From: Arion vulgaris
Taxonomy: Eukaryota > Mollusca > Gastropoda > Stylommatophora > Arionidae
Assembly: GCA_020796225.1 (NCBI GenBank)
Contig: CM036756.1
Coordinates: 69,609,043 to 69,673,042, forward strand
Direction of reading: 5' to 3'
DNA length: 64,000 nucleotides
Notes under the pieces: model-generated
What the model saw: only the letters and a program-made list of their open reading frames with translations
The model's database searches: none
What the model was told of the DNA's origin: nothing
Shown here: piece by piece, positions 1 through 10,133 of the stretch
Position numbering within the stretch: position 1 is the first letter of the stretch
Layout: each line of letters begins with the position of its first letter
Position numbers and translations under genes: made by a program

Positions 1-484
1 TTCAAACCACATGTCCTGCCATTGTTTTTAATACTTCTGCACTGTAACTGCGACACGGGTAGTGGGCGATGCACTTTTAGTAATATTTGTATGTGCGAGT
101 GCATGGTTAAGGAGATAAAGAAAAATATAAAATAGTTGAGAAAATTGTGGTTCAGAGAGTTGACTTTCGAATAACTGGTGTTGTAATAGTTTACGTTCTG
201 CTGTACTTATTTCATTTTTTTTTTTTTAACCAAGTAAGGCTTGCCGGATCCCGAGCTAAGCCGGGTAATCTTGCTTTTACCACACCCTGTAAATCTGCTT
301 ATAAGTTGACACGACTTTATGCTGGATTGACATGGTGTTTTGTAACAATCATTTTTTTACTAGTTACACTGCTAGAGAACAGTTTTGTTTTTAGATATGT
401 TGAGATTTTAATGTTATATTTAGATCTTGATGCCAAAACCCACTAGCTACATCGGGATGGACAAAATGTACAATACGAATCGTG
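1..484. other. unassigned AT-rich sequence
   Basis: I see no gene, RNA or recognisable repeat here. A 99-codon open frame at 147-446 is low in complexity and matches nothing I know, so I do not call it a gene. Confidence 0.5.
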
Positions 485-742
485 ATCATCGACTCAACAC
501 CGTTCACGTTCGCTGTCTCATGCGAATATATAGCATCTGATGGCAGGACCGCATCTCCAATATTGAAAACCTGGACAGTGTTGGCATTCCAAGCATGTAC
601 ACCTTGCTGAGTCAGCGACGACTGAGAGATGGCTGGGACACGTGTGTAGTATGAGCGATGGTAGAATCATAAAGGAGATTCTATATGGTCAACTCACAAC
701 TGGTACTAAACATCATAACCACCCATTGCTACACTCCGTTTC
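485..742 (+). mobile_element. LINE reverse-transcriptase C-terminus, 5' part of a split remnant
   Basis: The forward strand reads WQDRISNIENLDSVGIPSM, then SQRRLR, and after a 2-nt shift RWLGHV and DGRIIKEILYGQL. This is the post-RT region typical of animal non-LTR retrotransposons (the RRLRWLGHVxRM...LYGEL block). It has an in-frame stop before WQDR and a frameshift at the second block, so it is dead. The same reading resumes at 1049, after an R1 retroposon flanked by a 10-bp duplication. Family placement beyond a LINE with this C-terminal block is not possible by eye. Confidence 0.7.
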
Positions 743-1038
743 CCCTAGTGGCTACCGGTGGCACAATTTGGGGTGTAAAGAATAGAACCACTGTTACCTG
801 CCACGCATGTCGTAAGAGGCGACAAAGGAGGTTTGGTTGAAATCGGATGCATGTGTCCTAAACGTGTAGAAGTCTAAGGGGCCTATCAAACCAATGTGCA
901 ACTTATGCAAGTTCTTGGCAAAGATCAAACATGCAAGTTCTTGGCAAAGATCAAACATGCAAGTTCTTGGCAAAGATCAAACATATCACAAAGAGTAATT
1001 AAAATTGGTGGTAAAGAATGAACGCAAAGAAGAAGAGG
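743..1038 (+). mobile_element. R1 retroposon (alpha body) inserted in a LINE
   Basis: The head resembles the other R1 copies: GTGGCTACCGG, AAGAATAGAACCACTG and GTCGTAAGAGGCGAC. The body ends in CGCAAAGAAGAAGAGG. It is flanked by ACTCCGTTTC (733-742) and ACTACGTTTC (1039-1048), a 10-bp TSD with one mismatch. The LINE reading frame is present on both sides, so this is a nested insertion. The body holds three tandem copies of a 26-bp unit at about 905-982, where the related copy at 15613 has one. The head start GAGTGGTTACC seen in other copies resembles a tRNA-Ser/Leu A box, but no clear B box was found. Confidence 0.7.
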
Positions 1039-1048
1039 ACTACGTTTC

Positions 1049-1425
1049 ATTGACGCATGCAATCCTCATCTAACGTCATGGAGCATCGACTAAGAACATT
1101 ATGAGCGATTTTCCAAAGCAAGGCAAGCATCGCAAGCGGCAGTATAGGAATGGTTAAAAAATGTAAAGAAATAAAACAAAACCATCACATATGGAGACAA
1201 AAAAGAGCGGAGAGTGCAGCATGGCCATCCTATGTATCAGCTGCAGTCTCACCTGTAGCAACTGTGGTAAGGATTGTCCCTCCAGAATATGCCATTACCT
1301 CCACAACAGAAAATTTGATTCAGACTAGAACAAACTTCGCGACGCCAAACCTATTGTCACCTGAGTCAAAGAGGACAACGATGATAATGATGAGGATGCA
1401 TCGTGAAAACAGATGTGTGTGTATT
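1049..1425 (+). mobile_element. LINE C-terminus, 3' part with Cys/His zinc-finger motif
   Basis: This continues the remnant at 485-742. It reads IDACNPHLTSWSID (the KACNxDxxxWE region of these LINEs) and ends with CSNCGKDCPSRICHYLHNR, a CxxCxxxC...H zinc-finger-like motif followed by a stop, the usual end of this LINE protein. Internal stops and frame changes show that it is non-functional. It is separated from its 5' half by the R1 insertion. Confidence 0.65.
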
Positions 1426-1563
1426 AAATAACAGTACATCGATTCTCTTTGCATTTTATGTTTGGTTTTCACATGAACTTAAAGCAAAAAAACTGCAACA
1501 TTAGAAAAACAAAGAAGGAAACAAGAGCAACGACTTGGACTTAAAGAATGATTAATATACGAA

Positions 1564-2018
1564 ATCGCCCGAGTGGTTACCGGGGCCCATTGTGGGGTGT
1601 AAAGAATAGAACCACTGTTACCTGTCACGCATGTTGTAAGAGGTGACTAAGGAGGGTGGGGTTTGGGCTAGAACCCACACCGTAGCAACCCCACACTAGA
1701 TAGCTACAGAAACAATAACCAGAAAAATGCATAGCTCGCAAACTGAGAAATAGAAGGACTCTGCAAAGAGGAGATCTGGAAAAGATGACATTAGATAGGC
1801 GGACTTGGAAGACCTTGGTTGCGGAAATATGCCTTCCTGAGTGCGAAGGGTAAAGACAGTGGCGGCTCCTGATCATTTTTCTTGGTGGGGCCAGACACAC
1901 ATTTTGTGAAAAATCATGGTTTTTAGTATTTACTTTTCCAAAAAGTTATTCCCTTTCGATTATTGGTGGAGCGTTCCCATGGCCCTTAATAACGAGCCGC
2001 TCCTGGGTAAAGAAGAAG
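1564..2018 (+). mobile_element. R1 retroposon (beta body) with internal MITE-1
   Basis: Starts TCGCCCGAGTGGTTACCGGG, has AAGAATAGAACCACTG and a variant core TTGTAAGAGGTGACT, then a body different from alpha copies (CCCCACACTAGATAGCTACAG). It ends in AAAGAAGAAG. The flanks carry AATATACGAA at 1554-1563 and 2019-2028, a perfect 10-bp TSD. The body has a short LINE-like reading, RGDLEKMTLDRRTWKTLVAE. A MITE-1 copy sits in the 3' tail. Confidence 0.7.
1857..2005 (+). mobile_element. MITE-1, hAT-type non-autonomous element
   Basis: A 149-bp element starting CAGTGGCGGCTCCTGATCA and ending GAGCCGCTCCTG, with GGTAAAGA at 1849-1856 and 2006-2013. The 8-bp duplication and CAGTGG termini indicate the hAT superfamily. 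It has no coding capacity and lies inside an R1 copy, so it is younger than that R1 insertion. Confidence 0.8.
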
Positions 2019-2028
2019 AATATACGAA

Positions 2029-2397
2029 TAAAAGCTTCATAATCCTCACAGAACAAAATGAAGTGTAACTCAAAACTGTTAAGAACATGAGGAATAATCA
2101 TATATCGAACAACACATAATACGTTTTAATAAAAATTTCAAAGCCAGCAACGTCAACAAAGGAAACTACATGTGAATGTTAGAAACATATGTTATGCCAC
2201 ACACTGGTTGAAAACAGTAAACCTGTTTGTTTAGCCATGGCCTCCGATATCATAAGGCTGGCGAGCTCAGGTATAAAGTCTAGGAAATCAGACCACAACT
2301 ATCACCTGACCTGGTATTCCACAATTGTTAGATATAAATAAATTCATTGTAAAAATAACACAACTTGGTAAATTAATGTTATTTGATGTTATAAATT
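2029..2397. other. unassigned sequence
   Basis: AT-rich. I see no open frame of note, RNA gene or recognisable repeat. Confidence 0.5.
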
Positions 2398-2408
2398 AAG
2401 TTTAACAC

Positions 2409-2934
2409 CGCCCAAGTAGTTTACCGGCGCCCAAATTGTTGGTGTAAAGAATAGAACCACTGTTACCTGCCACGCAGGACGTAATAGGCGACTAAGGAGG
2501 TTTGTCTGAAATCGGATGCACGTGCCCACTAGGGAATGCTAACCCGAAACAAATGCTTGCAGAAAGCTGATGCACCAGGCCGTAAGGCGCATAACATGGT
2601 GCAACGACCCATCACAATGAGGAATGGGATAACGGATTCTACGGTCGTCAATCTGCCTCAGAGATTTAGCCACGCAGTAAGAATGTCAGACCTACCATCA
2701 CGAGGGTAGTCAAAACTTACTGTGGGAAGATGTCGGCACAAACGGAGAAGCAGAAATTATAGGAATTATATCCAACATAACTGCCCCCAGTATGCAGACT
2801 AGAGAAGAAAGAGGTGGCCCACTTACACCAGCGTCCAAGACAAACTGTATGGTATGGCTGATAATCTGAGACAGACGGCTGCCTTTATTAGAGAATCCGA
2901 AATCCCAATCTAGTGAGAATGCAGAAGAAGAAGA
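2409..2934 (+). mobile_element. R1 retroposon (gamma body) carrying LINE coding sequence
   Basis: The R1 head (CGCCCAAGTAGTTTACCGG, AGAATAGAACCACTG, GTAATAGGCGACTAAGG) is joined to a body whose 3' part is the C-terminus of the LINE family also seen at 52620-53170: it shares GCCCCCAGTATGCAGAC, AGAAAGAGGTGGCCC and the end AATCCCAATCTAGTGAGAA, then GCAGAAGAAGAAGAAAG. AAGTTTAACAC flanks the whole at 2398-2408 and 2935-2945, a perfect 11-bp TSD, so head and LINE body moved as one unit. This copy is the clearest evidence that the R1 head recruits LINE 3' ends. Confidence 0.75.
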
Positions 2935-2945
2935 AAGTTTAACAC

Positions 2946-3529
2946 TAAGGAATATCAGTATTATTTCATCATGTTTTAACATGTTTCATCAATAAATAAC
3001 TATGGAATCGTAGAATTATGTCAAATTGCAGAAAATGTTAATGTTCTATCAAACACTTATAAAAACATGCTCTCGTGAATTTTGATTTTTTCCGTCTGAG
3101 CTAGTCCGCCTTATGTTGCCGGGGGCTACGCCCAGCTTAAAAGACCTAAAGCGCAGCGAGAAATTAAAAAAGCAAGAATCTTACTGTGTGAAGAAATAAT
3201 GTTTATTTCAATGACAGCAAGTTGGAACTGTACAAAAATAACGGTTTTCAAATCCAGAAACAGACTACTCCAGTTAAACATTAATATGCGGACTTTCTGG
3301 CTAGTAAAAAAGTCGGAATCGGTGTATGAAATATTATGCAAATCTTATTCCCCTGATATTTTCAGCTAGCGCTTTGATCTTGTTGAAAGGTACAACAATT
3401 TTTTTTATAATAATCGTGTTCTCATTTTCTGAGAGATTATAAATGGCAGAGAAATGAAGGCCGCTTTCCCAAGGCTGTTACCATGCATGTGCAGGTCATC
3501 GATTTATTTACTCCAAGAATACTTTTGAC
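2946..3529. other. unassigned sequence
   Basis: I see nothing recognisable on either strand. Confidence 0.5.
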
Positions 3530-3607
3530 CTTACCGGGGGTTCAAACACCGGATGTTTTCTTCAGAGAACCCGACAGCGTTTAACCATTCGGCCAACAGC
3601 TTTCCCT
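3530..3607 (-). pseudogene. tRNA-Ser/Leu-like sequence or SINE head
   Basis: Read on the minus strand this has GTTGGCCGAATGGTTAAACG, close to the A box and D-arm of a tRNA-Ser/Leu, and about 35 nt later GTGTTTGAACCCCC, a B-box-like T-arm. I could not fold a convincing anticodon stem. It is more likely a tRNA-derived repeat or pseudogene than a working tRNA. Confidence 0.4.
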
Positions 3608-3702
3608 TTCATTATAATTTTAGCAACAACAAATCGAAACATTACAAAATCGCAGCGGATAAACATTGGAAGCAAATGTCGAACTGTTTTAAACTTAGTT
3701 AA

Positions 3703-4065
3703 GCCGCGTGCCCAGCGTGTTCGTAGCGCGTTGGAATACGGGTGACTAGTCCTCTGTAAGTGCGTGTTCAACTCCGCGGACTGGCAGAAAAGCTACAGGT
3801 TCCCAGATTTACGGTGTTCATGGCACCGGGCCAAAGGGTTACGATATTCATGTCACCGAGCCGAAGAGCTGAAAAGCTCAAGTGCTTCTGGATCGGAAAA
3901 CAAAAAAAGTCCTCTGTAAGTGCGGGTTCAACCCGCGGACTGGCAGAAAAGCTACAGGTTCCCCAGATTTACGGTGTTCGTGGCACCGACCGAAGGGTTA
4001 CGATGTCCATGACACCGAGCCGAAGAGCTTTCAGCTCAAGTGCTTCTGGTTCGAAAAAACAACAA
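3703..4065 (+). mobile_element. SINE-C, dimeric copy
   Basis: The unit starts GCCCAGCGTGTTCGTAGCGCG, has a B-box-like GGGTTCAACTCCGCGG and ends CTCAAGTGCTTCTGG plus an A-rich tail. AAACTTAGTTAA flanks it at 3691-3702 and 4066-4077, a perfect 12-bp TSD. A second, 5'-truncated unit starts at about 3908 (GTCCTCTGTAAGTGCGGG) directly after the first A-rich tail. Because only the outer ends carry the TSD, the dimer probably inserted as a dimer. Confidence 0.75.
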
Positions 4066-4120
4066 AAACTTAGTTAACGAACCAGGAAATTTATGTTGTG
4101 CTAAGAAATCAACATAATTA

Positions 4121-5678
4121 TTCAACTAGGTCCACTGTTCCCGTGTGGTATCCGAGGTATCAAAGCAAAGTATGATGTCTCTTCTCAATGCTTCAACTAG
4201 GTCCACTGTTCCCGTGTGGTATCCGAGGTATCAAAGCAAAGTATGATGTCTCTTCTCAATGCTTCAACTAGGTCCACTGTTCCCGTGTGGTATCCGAGGT
4301 ATCAAAGCAAAGTATGATGTCTCTTCTCAATGCTTCAACTAAGTCCACTGTTCCCGTGTGGTATCCGAGGTATCAAAGCAAAGCATGATGTCTCTTCTCA
4401 ATGCTTCAACTAGGTCCACTGTTCCCGTGTGGTATCCGAGGTATCAAAGCAAAGCATGATGTCTCTTCTCAATGCTTCAACTAGGTCCACTGTTCCCGTG
4501 TGGTATCCGAGGTATCAAAGCAAAGTATGATGTCTCTTCTCAATGCTTCAACTAGGTCCACTGTTCCCCTGTGGTATCCAAGGTATCAAAGCAAAGTATG
4601 ATGTCTCTTCTCAATGCTTCAACTAGGTCCACTGCTCCCGTGTGGTATCCGAGGTATCAAAGCAAAGCATGATGTATCTTCTCAATGCTTCAACTAGGTC
4701 CACTGTTCCGTGTGTGATCCGAGGTATCAAAGCAAAGCATGATGTCTCTTCTCAATGCTTCAACTAGGTCCAATGTTCCCGTGTGGTATCCGAGGTATCA
4801 AAGCAAAGTATGATGTCTCTTCTCAATGCTTCAACTAGGTCCACTGTTCCCGTGTGGTATCCAAGGTATCAAAGCAAAGTATGATGTCTCTTCTCAATGC
4901 TTCAACTAGGTCCACTGTTCCCGTGTGGTATCCAAGGTATCAAAGCAAAGTATGATGTCTCTTCTCAATGCTTCAACTAAGTCCACTGTTCCCGTGTGGT
5001 ATCGAGGTATCAAAGCAAAGTATGATGTCTCTTCTCAATGCTTCAACTAAGTCCACTGTTCCCGTGTGGTATCCGAGGTATCAAAGCAAAGCATGATGTC
5101 TCTTCTCAATGCTTCAACTAGGTCCACTGTTCCCGTGTGGTATCCGAGGTATCAAAGCAAAGCATGATGTCTCTTCTCAATGCTTCAACTAGGTCCACTG
5201 TTCCGTTGGTATCCGAGGTATCAAAGCAAAGCATGATGTCTCTTCTCAATGCTTCAACTAGGTCCACTGTTCCCGTGTGGTATCCGAGGTATCAAAGCAA
5301 AGTATGATGTCTCTTCTCAATGCTTCAACTAGGTCCACTGTTCCCGTGTGGTATCCCAGGTATCAAAGCAAAGTATGATGTCTCTTCTCAATGCTTCAAC
5401 TAGGTCCAATGTTCCTGTGGTATCCAAGGTATCAAAGCAAAGTATGATGTCTCTTCTCAATGCTTCAACTAGGTCCACTGTTCCCGTGTGGTATCCGAGG
5501 TATCAAAGCAAAGTATGATGTCTCTTCTCAATGCTTCAACTAGGTCCACTGTTCCCGTGTGGTATCCCAGGTATCAAAGCAAAGCATGATGTCTCTTCTC
5601 AATGCTTCAACTAGGTCCACTGTTCCCGTGTGGTATCCGAGGTATCAAAGCAAAGCATGATGTCTCTTCTCAATGCTT
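4121..5678. repeat. 71-bp tandem array, about 22 units
   Basis: Units start TTCAACTAGGTCCACTG and contain GAGGTATCAAAGCAAAG. Recurring sites include GTATGATG/GCATGATG, CCGAGG/CCAAGG and ACTAGG/ACTAAG. Units are nearly identical, which indicates recent amplification. No reading frame is maintained. The array stops sharply at 5678. Confidence 0.9.
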
Positions 5679-5754
5679 GTCGAAGTAGGCAACTCATAGA
5701 TACGAGTGTTAGATGTGGGGCCGGCGACCCCACACTGCAGATAAACAGCAACTA

Positions 5755-7941
5755 TAGTCTGTCTATTAATTCGTGAGCACGTTTGAAATTGATTTTCTCG
5801 AAAACTACCTGTTGGATCTCAGTGATTTTTGCATGCAGCCTTAGAATATCCATGACGCTAAAATAAAGCTAACCAGTAGTTCATAGATGCTACGGATTTT
5901 GCACATCGGCGAATTCCTTTGATCTTTTATGACAATTGCAAATACCGGGGCTCAAATTTTAGATTTTACAGTAATCACTAGAATTTGTCCATGTCAATTC
6001 TATTCATAGGTGTATCTCCATATTAACTTGATAGGTCAAGTAATTAAGTGTGTTGCCATTTATTTGCAATCGTGAACTTGGATACAATATGCAACAGTTA
6101 GTCCTCCCCTTCGGTCACCATTAGATCCCAGGGTGTCTTAACTTCACCACAAATTGTATGATGGTAGACGCATTTGGATATGGAAATGTATACGTTGCTA
6201 TTTCTCAGTCTGTAATCAAAATATGATTTGTATCATCCCGAATCTAACGATTCCATGAGGTTGATAATTGTTACTGGATGGACAAATTGTAATCCATCTC
6301 GGTGCCAGTACTCGTCTTCCTCTCGGAGCACATGTTCAACACACTTCTTCCAGAACTGCATGTCTATCATTGAGAGGGACTCACGAGTCAGAACTTCAAC
6401 ATCACACATTTTAAACGTCCTGTTCTGTTCGGCAACTTGCCTTTTACTTTAGCCCAGACAAGCTCTATCGGATTGAGGTGAGCATGATATGGAGGTAGTC
6501 GCAAAGACGTGTGGCCGTATTCCGCAATGATTTTGTCAATATGAAACACCTTTGTCTTATTTGTCATCCTCACCAGGTGCAACAACTCGGGTTTCAAATA
6601 TGTATCATCGAAGCTGACATTTTCCTTAGCAAGCCAAGTCCTAATTTGATCTTTTGTATTTGATGCAGTTGGTACTTTGTCTTCCGCTGATACTGGGTTG
6701 TGATAGGATGCATTATCCATTACCAAGCATGATGGTCTGTTTAGAATTGGAAGTAGATCTTTCTCCATCCAGTGCCTGAAAATATGTCCATTCATTTCTG
6801 TGTGGTAGTCCCTACCGTCGGTACTTTTGATTGGAAAATAAGTCCAGCGTCATGGACAAGACCTTCTTCACTGCTTCCTGCATGTGTTAGTATAATACGT
6901 TGGCCTTTGCTGCTTGGTATTTTTCTTTTCTGTTCACCGTCTACTGATTGCCATTCTTTAGCATTGGTGTGGTGAGCATTGACCCAGGATTCATCCAAAT
7001 ATACAATAGCATAGCCTTGCCTCCGCGCCTTGGATCTGCCTCAGGTATTTACTTCGGGCAGCAATTAAATGTGGCTTTTCACAAATAATATTCCTGCCGC
7101 CTATAATTTTTCTGAAGGTGAAGCCGGCGGCTCTTACAATTTTCCATAGAGTACTTTTAGAAATGTCTATGCTACAATCTGATTGCAGTTTTAATTTCAG
7201 TTTCCTGAGAGTAACAAGTTGATTTGTCGCAAACATTTTCAAGAGCTCCGTCTTATGACATCTATGTCAAAGTCGTAAATTGTTCTTTTCCTTCCTTGCT
7301 TGACATTAGTGCACTTTGTGTCCTGTTTAATCCATCGGGAAAAGGATTATCTATTCAGACCAGGCGCCAGTTACGTTCGTTTCTCAGGGTTATGAATATC
7401 GCAATATAGATGACTCTCTTAGATTCCCTACGGAAGTGTTGGTATAGTAAAACTGTAACCTTCTGCATTGTTATAAATGTGCACTTCAGACTCATTATGA
7501 ATGTGATATCAATGTCAGTTTTGATAAGCCAACAAATATGATACAATAGCTTCATACAAATAGCGAGATACACCTATAACTATACAACGGTATCCCAATT
7601 ATAACGTCATATGCTTTCCGCTTTCAAAGTCGACTGGGTTAGGTGCACGGTAATTCGTGAAATTGTTGTTTACTCACGATATTTCAATGTTACCATAATG
7701 TATTTTTAGAACAACGCGTCTGTGTACCGTAGATCTGTTACTATTGTGTACAATCCGGTGAGGTTGATTTTAATATAACCTGAAGAAGAAATATTTCAAA
7801 CTACATCAAATTTTCTTGGAAAAAAATATTTCTCTAGCGTCATGGATATTCTAAGGCTGCTTGAAAAAAATCACTGAGATCCAACAGATAGTTTTCGAGA
7901 AAATCAATTTCAAACGTGTTCACGAATTAATGGACAGACTA
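5755..7941 (-). mobile_element. Tc1/mariner-superfamily DNA transposon, 2.19 kb
   Basis: Terminal inverted repeats of about 106 bp (5755-5860 and 7835-7941) start TAGTCTGTC and end CATGACGCTA on the inside, with few mismatches. TA flanks both ends (5753-5754, 7942-7943), as expected for the IS630/Tc1/mariner superfamily. Removing the element joins CCCCACACTGCAGATAAACA to GCTACAGAAACAA. That resembles the R1-beta body at about 1681-1705, so the target was probably an older repeat copy. The interior holds a transposase pseudogene on the minus strand. Confidence 0.85.
6233..7330 (-). pseudogene. DDE transposase pseudogene, several frameshifts
   Basis: Read from about 7330 down. First comes an N-terminal basic/HTH region (KRTIYDFDIDVIRR, then STLWKIVRAAGF and AARSKYLRQIQ). 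After a frameshift near 7030 come VYLDESWV with the first catalytic Asp and GLVHDAGLIF. A second shift near 6830 brings STDGRDYHTEMNGHIF in frame with VMDNASYHN (second Asp). LPPYHAHLNPIELVW carries the final Glu. A third shift near 6422 leads into MIDMQFWKKCVEHVLREED and a stop at 6233. About 83 residues separate the second Asp from the Glu, far more than the 34 of Tc1/mariner DD34E proteins. A further stop lies between DVIRRSS and KMFATNQ. It cannot make a full-length protein. The start codon is uncertain. Confidence 0.8.
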
Positions 7942-7943
7942 TA

Positions 7944-8487
7944 GCTACAGAAACAAAGACAGAAACAAACCCAAGCTGGAAATAAAGATATAAACAAAAG
8001 ACGATGGTGTAGGATTGGACACGGCTACAGGACGAGAACATAAAGGCAACAAAGACAAGCAACACAATAGACACTAAACTGAACTACCATAATATTCGTG
8101 TACAGACTAGAAATGACACAATCAAACATATCATGACATAATCAACAAGACACGACGTATGCGGATATGAAGAATCTACCAACCAAGAAGAGAAAACATT
8201 AGACACAACGATACATTCATTTAAACGATAAACCACCCACAGACTTTTTCTTTTCTTTAGAAGCAACGATATTCTCCAGGAATGTCTAAAAATGTCCTCA
8301 TATAAAAGAAACATGTTGCAGACCACCCAGCAATCACAAACAATCTTTATAACAACAAATAACACTTGCAAAACACTAGTTGTAGATTCTAGAAAATGTG
8401 CAAACTAATAAAACGTACCTCGGTTTGCAGTTTTAGATTGTACACAACAGCAGCAACAACAATATCATTATACAGATAATATGTTTC
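7944..8487. other. repeat flank and unassigned sequence
   Basis: The first 130 bp (GCTACAGAAACAAAG, then a LINE-like reading RRWCRIGHGYRTRT) look like the 3' continuation of an R1-beta copy interrupted by the Tc1-like transposon. The rest I cannot assign. Confidence 0.35.
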
Positions 8488-8727
8488 TTCTTCTTAGAGC
8501 GCTCCATATCAACCACTTGTTAACCAGTCTTTATGATTTCTATGTGATCCAAATCTAAGAACGATTGAACGTTGTGCCAGTTATGCGCCTACAAGTAGGC
8601 CAGCGCATCCGATTTCTACGACACTTTTTTTTATTGGGGTAGCTTCAATAGGCCCCTACCTCAGTTACCTCTTACGACATGGCTTGAAGGTCATAGTGTT
8701 ACTATTCTTTGATCACCTTATGAGCTC
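8488..8727 (-). mobile_element. R1 retroposon, delta body, minus strand
   Basis: On the plus strand it begins with the complement of the AAGAAGAAG tail, then GCTCCATATCAACCACTTGTT. Further on it shows CTCTTACGACAT and TACTATTCTTTG, complements of the R1 core. It matches the copies at 19300, 23836 and 39628. I could not find a clean TSD for this copy. Confidence 0.6.
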
Positions 8728-8889
8728 CGGCAGACAGTATGAATAGTTTGATTCAATCTATTGAAGCTTTTAGGCACTGTGCTCGTTTGTCGCTTCAGAC
8801 GCTCATTTTCTGCCAGAAATGATCAGACAATTTTCCAGGTATATATAATTTGAATATAAGAAAGGCCGAGATCCTAGTCTTGTCGGATA

Positions 8890-9035
8890 TTACGAATGAA
8901 ACTCTGACACAGTATTCAAGTTTATTAAACGAAACCTTGGGATGAAGCTCTGACACAGCATTCAAGTTTATTAAATGAAACCTTGGGATGAAGCTCTGAC
9001 ACAATGTTCAAGTTTATTAAACGAAAACTTGGGCG
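8890..9035. repeat. 46-bp tandem repeat, three units
   Basis: Three units of TTCAAGTTTATTAAACGAAA plus GATGAAGCTCTGACACA, close to identical, next to the 3' end of a minus-strand LINE. Confidence 0.7.
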
Positions 9036-9084
9036 TTAAAAGTCGATGAGAGCAAACTGAAAAAACGAAACCTGGAAAAAATGT

Positions 9085-9507
9085 ACTTCTTCTTCATCTT
9101 TTGTCGTCACAGTGCTACCAGGTTGTTGCCCTGTGTCGTGGTTTTCTGTTTTGTCTTGCGCTGTTCTGGTGGCTTGTGTGATTGTTATTTTTGCTCTTTC
9201 ACAGGATTCTGATACGCCATCTAGCCTCGTGGTCTTCCTCTTGTCTTCTTTCCCGATGTTCTGTTGTAGAAGACTCTGTATACTGTGGGGTTTGGATGCG
9301 TTCTTATTAAGTGGCCAAACCACTTCATTCTTTGTTTATCTATGTAATTCAAGCACGGTTTTGTGCCAACTTTCTTTCTTATGCTGATGTTGGTGATTCT
9401 GTCTCTTCTTGTATTGTTGGTATCTTTTCGCAGGCAACGCATTTCACATGTAGTTATTTTTGTGACTGCGCTTTGCTCAATGTCCATGTTTGGCTCTGTT
9501 AACACAA
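9085..9507 (-). mobile_element. LINE-1-type C-terminus (family L-I of this window)
   Basis: The minus strand encodes CEMRCLRKDTNN, ISIRKKVGTKPCLNYIDKQR, MKWFGHLIRTHPNPTVYR and GKKTRGRPRG, the post-RT C-terminus of a non-LTR retrotransposon. The 3' end reads CCTGGTAGCACTGTGACGAC, then AAAAGATGAAGAAGAAG. Related copies are at 10680, 14894 and 16880. It is 5'-truncated and frameshifted at GRPRG. Family name L-I is mine and does not mean mammalian L1. Confidence 0.75.
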
Positions 9508-9677
9508 AAAAATTACTAAACACTTTAAAACAATTCCTGCACATGCTCACCATATTCATAAACTTTACAGACAGACTGGCTAGCTCTGCCGCTATATCAG
9601 AGGGCCAGCCAATGGACAGAGCTGACATCTTGAACGTCTTCCTAGAGTGTAGCCGCAGAGAAGATTTGCATATAAAC

Positions 9678-10125
9678 CATAGATTCCCAAACTTTTTCGG
9701 TCCATCGCTCACTTTCCACAAGATAAACCGTGTAACGCCTCCTCCACACTTATAACAGTTTGTCAATGCCCCCCCACCTATATACATGTTCTATTTTCTC
9801 TTTGACCAAGAAAACTGATATATATTTCTGTAATACATGGTCAATTTTTTAATGATTATATGCATGAAATAGAAAATTGATGAAAACATTTATCGTTTAA
9901 GACGGGCATACGATGAATTTAAATGCATATTTCAAATTTTAAATTATTATTCAATCGCAAAAACACGTAAATTATTTATTTTAAAATATTTATTATTAAT
10001 CTCTTCTTTAAGGAGTCACCAACCCCTAATCGCATGAACACCCTGAAAATTATTCTGAACCCACTATCGCCCCCTAGAATGCTTCAGCGCCCACTGGGGC
10101 GGTACCGCCCCTTTGGGAAACACTG
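9678..10125 (+). mobile_element. MITE-2, hAT-type, 448 bp
   Basis: Starts CATAGATTCCCAAACTTTTT and ends CCTTTGGGAAACACTG, which aligns as a 15-bp imperfect inverted repeat. Flanks are ATATAAAC (9670-9677) and ATCTAAAC (10126-10133), an 8-bp TSD with one mismatch. It has no coding capacity. Copies at 21352, 27176, 27628 and 47485 share the internal ATGAAATAGAAAATTGATGA and GACGGGCATA. Confidence 0.75.
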
Positions 10126-10133
10126 ATCTAAAC

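Noticed and set aside
3530..3607. Functional tRNA-Ser
   Set aside because: Box spacing fits, but I could not pair the anticodon and acceptor stems.
3760..4077. 105-codon open frame
   Set aside because: It lies wholly inside the SINE-C dimer.
4121..5678. CRISPR-like regular repeat
   Set aside because: The whole 71-bp unit is conserved, with no variable spacers, and the context is eukaryotic. It is a minisatellite.
9221..9787. 188-codon open frame on the minus strand
   Set aside because: It starts inside MITE-2, crosses unassigned sequence and ends in a LINE C-terminus, so it is a chance fusion of repeats, not a gene.
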